Assembly: GCA_004026145.2 (NCBI GenBank)
Contig: CP034975.1
Location: 28,020,013 to 28,084,012 of the forward strand
Direction of reading: 5' to 3'
DNA length: 64,000 nt
Source of the DNA: Takifugu bimaculatus
Lineage: Eukaryota > Chordata > Actinopteri > Tetraodontiformes > Tetraodontidae
Positions 34,327 through 45,450 of this stretch are shown here, one piece after another; within the stretch, counting starts at the first letter, position 1, and each line of letters opens with the position of its first letter. Both the position numbers and the translations under genes were made by a program. The notes beneath the pieces were generated by a model. It searched no databases, was not told where the DNA came from, and worked only from the letters and a program-made list of their open reading frames with translations.

Positions 34327-37119
34327 TGCCTCTTAGTTCAAAGATCATCTCTTGTAACTCACAGAATCAGGATTACTCACCTCTGTCTCCTATGATCCCT
34401 TTCAAAGCCGCTCCACATTTCTCCAGAGCTCGCTTAGCCCAGGTCCTTGGTGCTGTCCCATCAGTAAAACCACATCCCTGTCGCACGCACGGCCTCAACC
34501 ATCGACCCCGCTCAGTGGGGAAAAAAAGAAAAAAGCCGATGGAGAGGTGAAGGCCAGAAGGTGCTGAGAGACAAAAAGCAGGTTTGGGATTTTGAAAGAG
34601 AGAGCGAATAAAGAGGAAAGAGGGAGAGGGAGAGAAGGAAAGGCCAAATGGATGGATGTGTGGTGATTCACTGGCCTTTGATCTGGCTCAGAGAGCTCAG
34701 GATGTGTGAGGGAACTTATGGAGGAGATGATTTGTGAGACACCGTGATGAGTGGAATTTGACTGCCTATGCGTCTGCCAGCATGGGTTACCTCGGCTTTC
34801 GGGCTCCCAAAACGCTTGTCAGGCTCGACCCAAACGGTTCTGGCTAGCGGGACCTGAAGCCACGGCTCGCCTGTGTGCACACGTGTGTGTCCGGCGGGGC
34901 GCGCGCTTTGAAACCCGTCTACACCATACATTAGCACCTGATGATTGTGTGCATGAACGTATCTGCAGCTGTCGCTCCATATGTGCGCGTGCACGCACAT
35001 GTCAGAAATTGATTCAAGATGAACCAAAGATGTTCAGCAGAGGAAAGGCCCAGCTGGATCTAATTGCACAGAATACAGTGTCTATTACCAGCAGCACAAT
35101 CGCTTTAAAGCTACTTGTAGCCTCACTGTTCCTATTACAGTAACTAGTTACACAATGGAGCCTTGTAACACAACAAAAGAGGGAGGGGACAGAACTCATT
35201 TGTTTTAAAAGCACGAAATACTGTATATGTCAGTGTTTAACCTTTGCTCATTATGTAGGTATCTACAGGATGCTAGGGCGGCTTGAGTCACACAACACTG
35301 GCTCTTATAATGGGGATTTAAGTAAAGGCAGCAACATGATCAAACCTTTTCTGTCTGAGCTTCCAGCAGAGATACAGAGCGGGGTGATGCACGTATGACC
35401 AACTGCGATGTCGCCTTTTTAATCTTTCCTCAGTCTGCTTGGATCCATTCCCGCCTGGAAATATTTTTACTGCTTTTATTTTTCTCAGCGGTGGATAGCT
35501 AACGTGCGAAGACTTCAAACACGGCTGTGCAGGAACACGCTCCCAGTAATATCTCAGCATTTCATTTTACACACTCGAGCCTCAAAACATGTCTCCATTG
35601 GGATTTGTCCTTGTGCCTCCAAAGTTACTCTCAAAACAGGCCTTCTATTCTCAGAATCCTGATCCAGATCTTCAAATGGGACCTCAGCTGGGTCAATCAA
35701 ACAAACATCTGATCACAATCAAAATGATCCAACTGAAGCCTCTTTTTTTAGGCCCGAACTGCTAATTTCCTTAGTTGGATTCACCTGTTTCTCTAAAACT
35801 GCAGTATTTTGTTCAGTCCTTTTAAAAACACAATAAAAATATCAGGATATCAATATTAGCAGAGTTAATGACAAATTCTACTCTTTCAGATAGCCTACAT
35901 CTGTAAAAAATGATTCATTTGGATGCGCTGCTATCCAGAACCCAATAAAAGCTGGTTGTTAATTTTCCATTGTTCTGAGTAAATCGGGAGTCTTTTTCAG
36001 GAAGCCAATGTCTCCCACAGAGTGGGAAACCCAAAAGTCATGTGTGTTTTCCAGCTTTTTTTCCTGTAAGTCTTGAAAACTGTGACTCAACCCTCGCGTA
36101 AACCCTGGTTATCTGTCACGAGAACAGAAATTACAGCCTCACTTCCAACAAACAGATCGAATAAGGAACATAAATAAGCTTTTGTTTGAGTTCTCTGTGT
36201 TCTTTCCTCGGAGCCCAACAAGGCCCACGCTGTCATTCGTAGGCAGAGCAGAGCAACGAAACCGCAGGCGATATTGGCGAGGTGCACGCCGGCCAATAAA
36301 ACCGTGGGCACCGCCGCTCACTGGAGTGGCTCAGAAGCATTCATTCATACATCCACACTTCTCAGATGTGCTGCTCCGGGGATGATGACAAGGTGTTTCT
36401 GAAATCACATTAGGGGCCCTTTCATAAAGGTTTCATTGGGGAGTGTGTAACAGCTTGAAGCGTTTAGGCTTTGTTTAATACGATGCAGACTCGCTGCTCC
36501 ACGCTTTGTCTCCCCTGTGGAAAAGGGGGCCTGTGATGCCAGAGACCCCCACGGTCAGAGTTTGCTTTGATATCTCGGGGTGCTATAAGGGGGGGGGTGG
36601 GGGGGGTAAGACAGAATAACTCTCCGCCTGCCCCCCTTGTCTTCCACGCACACACACAACCATCAGCACCACCTAAAGCCCGCCTGCTCAGTACCTGCCC
36701 TGCAGAGTTATGGCGTTCCAGAGAGCGCTTTGAAGTGCGGCTCTCTGCGGCCCGATTGTCTTTGAGGAGAGCAGAGCAGATAAAAGAAGCGGTGATCTAC
36801 AGTGCCGAGTTCACCTCAGGAGCATGCTGTATCTGTTAGGAGAGGTGGTTTTCGAACACTAACAGTTCATCATAAAATGAAATATTTGTATATGTGACAT
36901 GATTCCATGGAGCGCATGTTCTGCACGTACAATCTGGGCTTCAGTGAAGGATGCTCGGGTCGGACTCTTCTGCAGATCGCTGGGCTTCTGATGTTTGAAG
37001 ACCCTGGTCAGATGAGCTGCATGTTTCACTGAGTGGAAGAAGAAAACCCAACTTTTCAGGTGTGATCAATGGATTCTGATGGAAATGAATGATCTAAATG
37101 TTCATTTGTGTCAGGTTTC

Positions 37120-37173
37120 AACAGATTCAGCAGTTGGGAGCCAACTAATAACACGAAGGCTGTGGGTTTGATT
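37120..37173 (+). pseudogene. tRNA-Ile(AAU)-like relic or SINE head
   Basis: ATTCAGCAGTTGG resembles a tRNA A box. ACTAATAACACGAAGGC resembles the anticodon arm of tRNA-Ile (CTAATAA loop). GGGTTTGATTCC differs from the B-box/T-loop consensus at one base. The D arm is shortened and no paired acceptor stem is visible, so it is a decayed tRNA gene or a tRNA-derived SINE. A (CCTT)n tract follows directly. Confidence 0.45.
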
Positions 37174-37235
37174 CCTTCCTTCCTTCCTTCCTTCCTTCCT
37201 TCCTTCCTTCCTTCCTTCCTTCCTTCCTTCCTTCT
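37172..37235. repeat. (CCTT)n microsatellite
   Basis: About 16 CCTT units, immediately after the tRNA-like relic. Confidence 0.95.
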
Positions 37236-39050
37236 CTTTGTGCCTGTTTGGGTCTTCTAGGAACGTCTACACTCCAAAGAACCTTGCATCAGTGGTAAAC
37301 CAGGAATCAGCTGATAATGGATGGACGGATAATCTAATGCGCAGATTAAAACATGTCGACTATTCAAGGTCATTTTAAGGATAAATTCTGTGAAGTTGCA
37401 GTTCTCTAAATGGCAGTTCAATCATTTTTGAGCCAAATACGGACTCTGATACTCAGGCCTTCAGAGCTCTGGGAGCTTCCCAACCCCAGCCATGGCTTTT
37501 CAGGCATCACTAAGCAACTGCAATGCTAAACCTTTAGTTTAATGTTTGCGTCATCATTTATTATCCAATAAAAAAAAAAAGCCCCCCTGGCACCAAGTAT
37601 AGGTTCCACATACTCTCAGCTCAGGTGCACTTCACTGAGTTGACATTTACAAAAGACAGAGACTGCTGGAGCAATTATGTCATCTATAACATAATAACCT
37701 TCATTATGCATATGGGACTTCCAGGATCTGATCTTTAACCGAGCATGAGGGAAGAGTGGTGGGGGCCACTCGTATGGATTGGTTTGGAGTAAATTTGTCT
37801 AGCAAATGACAAGGCGACTGTGCACTTAGGTGCTGATGGGGGTGGCCTCCAGCACAAATAACGCACCGTTAGTGGTCCACTTGTGACCCTAATGCCAAGG
37901 TTAGCGGGGCGACGTGCTCAGGTTCACAGTGCGATGTCTCAGCTAAGCCACTGTGAGGTTTAAGCCCTGGTCAGACTAAGAGAGGGAGGAGTGACGTAAA
38001 GCTGGGCAAACACCAATGCTGTTTGTTCTGCTGATTGGACTCACGGTGAAGATTAGCAAATATCAACGTGGGGCGGCATTTACACTCCACTGTCACCTCT
38101 TTATGGTCACCTGTTTGGGCGACAACATCCTCAGCTCTGTTAAAGACTAGATCAGGAGCTGTTCTGAAGCTACATTAAAATGACAAACTTTTACATGCTT
38201 TAGCTTGAAAACATGCACCAAAACAAGACAAATGGTACTGATTTCTGAAGGAGGCGTTATGTTGGAATTTTCTTTAAAGTGATCATAAATTGCCCCTGAT
38301 ATATCAACAGACATTAAGAAATCATGTTAATGTTCAACTGGCCCAGCCAGAATATCTTCATTTCTACAGCAAAGTGGCAACACACCAATAATGTTGATGT
38401 TTTGGTCTGTTGCACCACCCTTCACCTTTCTCCCAATCCAGGTTGCCAGTTACCAATGAGCTGCAGCTACAAACCTTTCGGATCCTAAATGGCTGGGGTC
38501 ACTCAACGTGAAAGGCCTCGTTACGATCCCCAAATACTTCCCGACAAAGTCAGAGACCAAGCAAACATCTTTATAGGAGATGTCTTCAAAAACTGGAGAG
38601 GGGTGAAAGTGGAAAAGAACATTTGTCTCCTGGGCTCATAAGATTCAGCTAGGTTTGTTTTGTCTTCTTTAATCTTTTTGTGGTCATAGGGAGGGTGCAC
38701 ATATGGTCAAAGGCAGGATATACCCCTGGATGAGCCAGTTCATCAGTCAAGGGTACCTCAGCAGCGCTCTGAATGTGTTCTGGCACCTTCACCTACCACC
38801 AACACCTAACACCTTGCACATTTTGTCCACACTGGGACTAAGAACCCTCTGCTTCTCAGCCCAGTCCCCAACAGACTGAGCTACCACAGACAACCTCTGC
38901 TAGCTTAATTCCACTGCATGAATTATGCATGAAGCATAACCAGTCAACAGACGATCAACCTACAGCACATGACTCGTTGCTTGCCTCGGTAGCTCCTTGT
39001 AATGGACGTACTTGTTGGATCTGGAGACCTAACTGGCAACCTCCACCACA

Positions 39051-39094
39051 TTCTAATGTATGTTGAATGTGATTCCAATGTATGTTGAATGTGA
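39051..39094. repeat. 22-bp direct duplication
   Basis: Two adjacent copies of a 22-bp unit containing ATGTATGTTGAATGTGA, differing at one base. Confidence 0.85.
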
Positions 39095-40986
39095 TTCTAG
39101 TACCACTTCCGGCCACAAATAGCTCCATTTACTTTGGATTTTGATTTAAAATGCATTGAGTCATATTTTCTGTACAGTGCTGGACGAACAAAAAAGAGAC
39201 TTTGCTGATTTGAGACCCCGGTTTGGTAAAACAAACGGTCAGATCACTGCTGTTGTGCTGCTGGAATTTTGACATTCTTCCTGCCAGATGCCTGAGAAGC
39301 TTACCCTGCTTTTTGCTGTCCAAACCCTGAGTTTGTTCTGGCTCCCTGGAGACCCTGATTCGAGGAGGAAACAATCGACTCTTCCAGTGCTCAGGAGGTT
39401 TGAAACGTGTGGAGCCTCCCACCGTTCAGGCCCCTGAGACTCATTTTAAGAAGACACCACATTTCTCCCTCAGACACTCTGATCTGGGTTATTAGCCGCG
39501 GGGCTGTAGGGAGAGCCTTTTGAAGAAGAGCCTCAATGAGAAAAACAGGTGAGCAATTTAACCAGACTTTAATGGCTATTAAAATGTCAACACGCTGGGT
39601 CACCATGGTGATGAGCGACCAGTATGATGCTGCAGATATTATTTGACTTTGTACGATATGCAAAATAATGCACTGATATGTTTTTGGGTTTATTTTGAGG
39701 GTGACCCTGACCCAAGTGCAACCTGAGGGATGGGTCACACGTTTCTTTACATTATGATGAACATTTTAGTGGATTTGGTAGTCATTTACACACTATAAGT
39801 ATAATGTCATTCTTTAAAAAATACCCCGTCCTCTTTATGTAACTATCTGTAATTAAAAGTGCAGAAAACATATTGGCTGCCCAGTGAACCTTTTAATGCG
39901 CAGTTAAAAAAATACAATAATAATTTTAAAAAAACTTTGGCATATCAGACACACCAGTGTGAGGTGTGCGAGCTCCCAGGAGCCAACTCTGGGCTTTTAA
40001 ATACCTTCACAGACAGTCTAAAGTCGTCACCTCTTTTGCATGTGGAGCAGGATGGATGACGGCCCACATAATGACCACCACCTGGAGTTTTACACTGCTG
40101 CTGGGAGGGTGGACGTTTGGATTCCTGTCTCACTGGTGCCACTCTGCACCATCAGACCTTCAAACATTTGTTTACTTCACACTGTAATTTACTATACGTC
40201 TTACACTATAGTATCCATTACTATGCTTTACAGCAAGGACACACTATATATTTCTGCTAATATTAGCTGCCATTGGCCAGAAATTAGTCTGAACCCACTC
40301 GTGTCTACTTTCTGTTTAGCAACAGGTTTGCACAATAGAAACCTCTGACGTGCTCACCAGGACGGTTTCAGGTACCCTCCATCCAGAGATTGTTTCAACA
40401 GGATGTGATGCTAATTGTATTTACAAGTGCAAGGCCCAGGCTCCACAGATAAACTAACATGATAAACACACCTGCTGGCCGATGGCAGAACAGCCTTGCA
40501 GTGTTTGTCAGTGTCTGTCTGCCGGATGTTAAATCAATAAACTACCCCGACGCAGAAAAGAAAGCCTGATGCGGTTTGCAGAGTGGAAGAAATGTACTCA
40601 TTCTGGCCAACAAAAGTTTCCCCTTGGCTGGATTATTTCTCATCTGAATGGCATTCAAAACTGTTTTCGATAGAGGGGATCACGCGAACATGGTGATTAC
40701 TCTGTTGTCAAGTGACGGATGGAACACAGAATTATAAGAGCCAAAAACTGGTTTGGGTGTGATTAAATCTTGAATCAAGAGGCACATTAATTAGATTCGT
40801 TAGTCTTACCTTTTAGTTCTTTTATTATATAACAGACAGACACACAACAGTTGTGGGTAAGATCCAGCCAACACCACCAGGGGGATCCAGGGGTTACTTC
40901 AGAGGAGGGTATCAGGTGTCACAATTAAAGATTAATTGATTTGGCAGATTAACATGAACTACACACATACACTTATATGTACGCAT

Positions 40987-41067
<81 letters not shown>
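40987..41067. repeat. (CA)n microsatellite, interrupted
   Basis: About 80 bp of CA repeat with single interruptions at 41034 and 41061. Confidence 0.95.
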
Positions 41068-41847
41068 AGTAAAATGAATGTTGTTAAAACACACACTTTA
41101 AAGAAACTTTTCTGATTACCTGTGACCAAAAGTCCCAAAGCTCAAATTTATCAGCTGCACGTCTGCCGTTAGCTGACTTTAAATGTAGATCAGTGTAACT
41201 TTATTGTTTCCTGAGGGCTCAATTAGTGACAAAGTCACACATGAATAGTAAAAGAAGAATAGGCACACTGTGGGCCGGGCCTGGTTTATACATCTGAGTG
41301 TGAACAGCCTGTTATTGGGGGATTTTGACAAACTGCATTGATAGGGAGAACGAGGGAAAAAATGGAATTTGTGCATGTGTTTATGGTTCAATGGCCAATC
41401 CCAGTATGCAAATGTGCCAACCTGAGGGGAAGAATCCTCCTCGGCATACCATAGAAAGTTGTGTGGAGCTTTTGTCCCCCTCTTCTGCCTTTAGACATTA
41501 TTACATCAACACAGAAGTTGTAATGTTAATGTTCTGAATATTAAGTTTCGTAAAGGTTCTACTTATTTGAAACTGGCCTATTTAGATTGTGACAAAGAAG
41601 GGAGCAAGGGGCATCGTGTTCCAGCAAATGTGTACAATAACCTTTAAGAAGTAGGTATTTACACACTAAGAACAACTTAAATGTGTTTAAAGTAAAACAC
41701 TTGCTTTGCTGTTGAACTCAGAAACCATTTGTCATGTATAAGGAGCAGAAATCAACTGTCATGTGACACTGACGCAGGTCATGTGGTCAGTGAGCACAGC
41801 GCGCTAGCAGCTGGGCTAACTGTCCCCAAGTGTTGACCACATTTATG

Positions 41848-41849
<2 letters not shown>

Positions 41850-41898
<49 letters not shown>

Positions 41899-41989
41899 TG
41901 AGTGAGTGAGTGAGTGAGTGAGTGAGTGAGTGAGTGAGTGAGTGAGTGAGTGAGTGAGTGAGTGAGTGAGTGAGTGAGTGAGTGAGTGA
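41850..41989. repeat. Compound (TG)n-(TGAG)n microsatellite
   Basis: A TG tract of 47 bp passes directly into about 23 TGAG units. The Ser-Leu-Thr-His frame across it on the - strand is an artefact. Confidence 0.97.
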
Positions 41990-42124
41990 TCATCTACATT
42001 CTCATGTTTTACTATCAGTCTAGATTGAAAGAAAGCAGCTGAAGCAACTCACTGACACAAGTTTAGTCCAAGAGAGCTCATTTTAAATAGAAATCATTGT
42101 GTAAATGTTCAGCCACACGCTGAA

Positions 42125-42242
42125 TTATAAATAAATTACAATGAACACAACACAACAGCATCATTAGAACAATAAATAATCACAACTTGTATTCATACAA
42201 GTAATAAATATGGGGTACTTATAAATAAAGAAATAAATAACA
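42125..42242 (-). promoter_or_regulatory. AU-rich element cluster, candidate 3'UTR control region of the bHLH gene
   Basis: On the - strand this stretch has several ATTTA pentamers and two TTATTTATT nonamers (complements of 42171-42179 and 42232-42240). It lies 530-640 nt beyond the stop codon of the bHLH gene. AU-rich elements of this form mark short-lived mRNAs. No polyadenylation signal was found to confirm that the 3'UTR reaches this far. Confidence 0.3.
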
Positions 42243-42767
42243 AAACAGATGGTTCACTATAATCGCCACGTCTGGAAAAAACACCTGACATGCTAAAACA
42301 CTTGGATCTGTGTCTCATATCTATTGTCTCATTTACATGACCAAGGCCCTTTTTAACACATCACCTTGCAAGCTAATGAGCGAGGGTCCGACAAACACTT
42401 GAGCTCCGCGTGCAGAAGTATGAGCCCTTATATGGAGCCCATTCAGGACCGTGCCAGCGTGCCCCGCTCTTTCCCTCGGTGACAAGTGTCATCTATTTCA
42501 ACTATACCCTCTTTTTTCCTCACAGCCCCGGAAACAATGGCTCTCAATTACTTGTCAACAATAAATTAGAATATTAAAAGCCGCCAAAGATGAGGGAGCG
42601 ATGGGGTGGGGAAGGCTCGAGGTGTGTGACCCGCTGAGAAGTCTGCAGATGTCGGTCTGCGGGCTCTGTTGGGCCGGCCCGGCATCTGTCTTTGACATGT
42701 GCAGAGAAGAGAGGCAAACAAACCTGAACCTCCAGCCTCAACACTCAGGGTGCCCCAGGTTCCCCAG

Positions 42768-42805
42768 TTAATCCCACTTTATCCAGGAGAGGCGGGCTGT
42801 CAGGT
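42768..42805 (-). CDS. Fer-class bHLH, exon 2 (13 codons including stop)
   Basis: On the - strand, TCTCCCCCTCCTCAG precedes AC-CTG-ACA-GCC-CGC, giving (D)LTARLSWIKWD followed by TAA at 42770-42768. Phase fits exactly with the exon 1 donor (one base of a codon). The strong polypyrimidine tract and my recollection of similar LTARLSWI tails in fish PTF1A-like proteins support it. It is too short to show up as an independent open frame. Confidence 0.82.
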
Positions 42806-43171
42806 CTGAGGAGGGGGAGAAGAAGGAGACAAAAGCACCACAAACACATAAGTTTTGATACATTTTAATGACTCTTTAACAAGTCCAGGGTCCAGGGAGG
42901 AAAAATGGGGGCAGACTTATTGCTGAAAAGGCCCATAAAGAGGCCTCAGAGCAGATTCCCACAGAATTAGTGAAGTGCAGGAGGCAGTAAGAATACAGGT
43001 ACTTGGGTCTTAAAATGAGGCTCATTTAAGAGCCAAGTGCCTGATGGGGAACACACCTGGGGATAAAAGTGTGCTGTGCACTGTTTAAAACATGACATTT
43101 GCAATATGTTGGAAACTTGGGATTGTTGAGGTAAATGAGTTTAAATGAAACCTGTCATAGATTAACAATAA

Positions 43172-43236
<65 letters not shown>

Positions 43237-43980
43237 TACTGCACGTGTGAGCCAAAAACTTCACCTTTATACTTGTAGAATACGTGATTTGTGATCTTTT
43301 CTTAAAAAAATGTATTGATGCAGAATAAGCAGATGTGTTCATAGCCTATACGAAGTTTATGCTTCTAACTACCATTAAGTGTCAGATTATATGAACCCAC
43401 CGCTTGTATTCCAGATTGCGTTGGTTTGATTCTTGTAGCCATTCTTCATACATTCGTCTACGTAGGATTTGGGGTCGCAGCCCGACATCAGGATCTCCCT
43501 CAGGAGGGCGATGTATGCTATGGCCAGTCTCAGAGTGTCGATCTTGGACAGACGCTTCTCGTAGGGGAACGTCGGGACGTGACAGCGCAGCTCCTCGAAA
43601 GCGGAGTTGATGCTCAGCATCCTCTTCCTCTCCCGGATGTTGGCGGCGTGCCGCTGCACCTTGTAGGGATGATGGGGCACCAGCCGGCGCGCCCTGCGCT
43701 TGTTCGCCTCCAGGGGTTTGTCCACAGAGTGGCTCTCGCCGTCCGCGCATCCACCCTCCCCGGGAGAATGCACCTCCAGGTCGGTGAAAGTCAGCTGCGC
43801 GTCCGGAAACATGGACTGACTGCCGAACGACGACCAGGGCGACAGCTGCCCCGTGGCTGTGGTGTAGTCCAGCAGGAAGCTGTCCAGCTGACTCTGGAGC
43901 TGAAAATTTTGGTCCATTTGTCCCCAAAATGCAAAATCCGACGAGCCATCCTGGTCGAAATCAAACAGTATATCCTCCAT
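42768..43980 (-). CDS. Fer-class (PTF1A/FERD3L-related) bHLH transcription factor, two exons
   Basis: The gene joins 43980-43401 and 42805-42768 on the - strand and encodes 205 residues. The acidic/aromatic N terminus (MEDILFDFDQDGSS, then a WG-QMDQNF stretch) could activate transcription. A basic patch KRRARR lies at 94-99. The bHLH is at 108-164: HAANIRERKRMLSINSAFEE, a CHVPTFPYEKRLSKIDTLRL loop-helix, and AIAYIALLREIL. VPTFxYEKRLS with AANIRERKRM resembles FERD3L; SINxAFExLR and PYEKRLSKxDTLRLAI resemble PTF1A. The donor GCG|GTGGGT and acceptor CCTCCTCAG|AC join IWNTS to DLTARLSWIKWD and a stop; without splicing the frame would end GGFI. Position, 5' of TWIST2 on the same strand, matches FERD3L beside TWIST1. 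I know no agreed symbol. The family acts in neural and pancreatic fate choice; its role here is not shown. Confidence 0.88.
42806..43400 (-). other. Intron of the Fer-class bHLH gene
   Basis: A 595-bp GT-AG intron containing a (CA)n tract at 43174-43232 and otherwise unremarkable AT-rich sequence. Confidence 0.75.
43174..43232. repeat. (CA)n microsatellite in the bHLH intron
   Basis: About 59 bp of uninterrupted CA repeat. Confidence 0.97.
43401..43980 (-). CDS. Fer-class bHLH, exon 1
   Basis: This exon holds 193 codons plus the first base of a split Asp codon. The ATG at 43980 is the first in the frame and begins MEDILFDFD. The donor GTGGGT starts at 43400. The exon carries the N-terminal region, the whole bHLH and the DPKSYVDECMKNGY linker. 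The long open frame on the opposite strand (43426-43998) is a compositional shadow. Confidence 0.9.
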
Positions 43981-44130
43981 GTCAGAAATAACTGCTGAGG
44001 AAACTCAGGTGCGCGCTGGTGATGGACACGACTTCTGCACAACAGAATGCTGGCTGACCAACTAGTGGCTGACAATCTGCCGTGTAACAGCCCCGTGGGT
44101 ACATCTCACGGATTAAATACTTCCAGGGCC
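43981..44130 (-). promoter_or_regulatory. Probable 5'UTR and core promoter of the Fer-class bHLH gene
   Basis: On the - strand, a TATA-like AGTATTTAATCC lies at about 44110-44122, roughly 135 nt before the ATG, which would give a 5'UTR near 110 nt. No other strong core element was seen. Motif and position only. Confidence 0.3.
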
Positions 44131-45438
44131 CCCGTGTCTCTCGGCGGGTCGCAAAGACCAATTCTAAAGGCTGAAAGGGAGCTCTTCAGAACACTTTACC
44201 CCTCCTTGTGGATAGTTCATTGCTTAAAAAACAATTACAAAAGAATCAGTCGATCTCCGAACCACAAATGCGGAGGAAAAACACGTGTCCAATTATAAAC
44301 TTCCACCCAAGTAGCCCCGGCTAATATTGACAAACCACTCCGTCGCCTGAAGGGTCTGTGAGGATGGCGCAGCAGGCCGCGCAAACACGGTGGCCTCTGA
44401 ATGGGACTATTTTATCTTCTAAAGCTCATATGAGAGCGCGACTGTCAGAAACACACGAAAACTCTTTGTGGGGACGACATGCAGTGAGATCCCAATAAGA
44501 AACGGTGCGTTTTAAGTGGGTTTGTAATGCTGAGTAACAATTGAGGCACGAAACAAACCTGGAGGATTTAAAATATCCCTGCGCTATCATCACCGTTCAC
44601 GTCATTTTGGAGTTATTGCCACATTTGTGCGTTTGTGATTTGCCAATAATTCGACCCATTAGTCGGGACGCTCCTGCGGGGTTGGGGGGACCTACAGATT
44701 TGCTCTCGAGCCGTTGTGGTTGGACTAAGTCCTCCAGGATGTTAATTCCAAGGAAATCTGTTTGCGACAGACACGGGGCTGCATTAGGCCTTTCACTGCA
44801 TGCAGATGATTAAAACCGATTATCCGGACGGATCACATCACGACAGGTGAAGCTTGGGACCGCAACATGGAGGAAAAGATGCATTCAGTGTTGTTTATTT
44901 GGCAAGAGAAAACCAGAAAACAGGGAGATGATTAACTTGTTGACTCCAGGCAGTTTCAGGAGAAACAGAACCAAAAGATTCCATTTAAAAACAATGACTC
45001 ACAATGAACAGATTGTTTGTACCTTGCCATGAAACACAAAGATTGCCATTATCCCAGCATTCTTTTTCAGTGAGTTTGGTTTCCCTTCAGCGGTACAGAG
45101 TAATTAATGAACCAACAGTTGTTCGGCTATTTTCCACTGAAAAAACGCCGTTGGCCGGACAACATCCTGAACAATAGACGCATTACTAACACCATTTTAC
45201 ATTTCAGCTCCAATAAAGTCAATAGAAAATTTAAATGAATCTTGACAAGGAAACGTGTTTTTGGAGTGTTAACAATGCTTCTTAAGCAGCTCATCCAATT
45301 ATTTTTTCCGTGTCCATTGTAGCTCTAACAGACTAAAATTGATTTAGACATAGAGATAGGAAACTAAACTTCATTTAAAAAGTAATAACAATATTACAAT
45401 GTTTATATAGGTTTTGCTCAACGCGCTCCGGCGGACAC

Positions 45439-45450
45439 GATTGGCCAATC
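45439..45450. promoter_or_regulatory. Palindromic double CCAAT box
   Basis: GATTGGCCAATC is a perfect 12-bp palindrome presenting CCAAT on both strands, a potential NF-Y site, in a GC-richer stretch about 1.46 kb upstream of the bHLH ATG. Confidence 0.35.

Larger units (their letters stand above)
32171..42767. other. TWIST2 to Fer-class bHLH intergenic region (includes the probable bHLH 3'UTR at its right end)
   Basis: No further gene is supported. It holds CA, GA, CCTT and TG/TGAG tracts, a tRNA-Ile-like relic near 37120-37173, a 22-bp duplication at 39051-39094, and AU-rich sequence at 42125-42242 that may belong to the 3'UTR of the neighbouring bHLH gene. Confidence 0.5.

Noticed and set aside
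41850..41989. Regular repeat considered as a CRISPR array
   Set aside because: It is a pure 4-bp microsatellite with no spacers, in a eukaryotic genome.
43381..43400. Reading the bHLH protein straight through to the stop after GGFI
   Set aside because: A GT donor at 43400 and an in-phase acceptor and exon at 42805-42768 give a better family-like C terminus; the unspliced end is kept only as a possible retained-intron form.
42768..43980. Calling the bHLH gene FERD3L itself
   Set aside because: The position is equivalent, but this is the TWIST2 locus, the bHLH has PTF1A-like residues, and a second coding exon is present; mammalian FERD3L is shorter and ends soon after helix 2.
43426..43998. 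190-codon frame opposite the Fer-class bHLH
   Set aside because: It is antisense to a well-supported coding exon; no independent domain, explained by codon composition.
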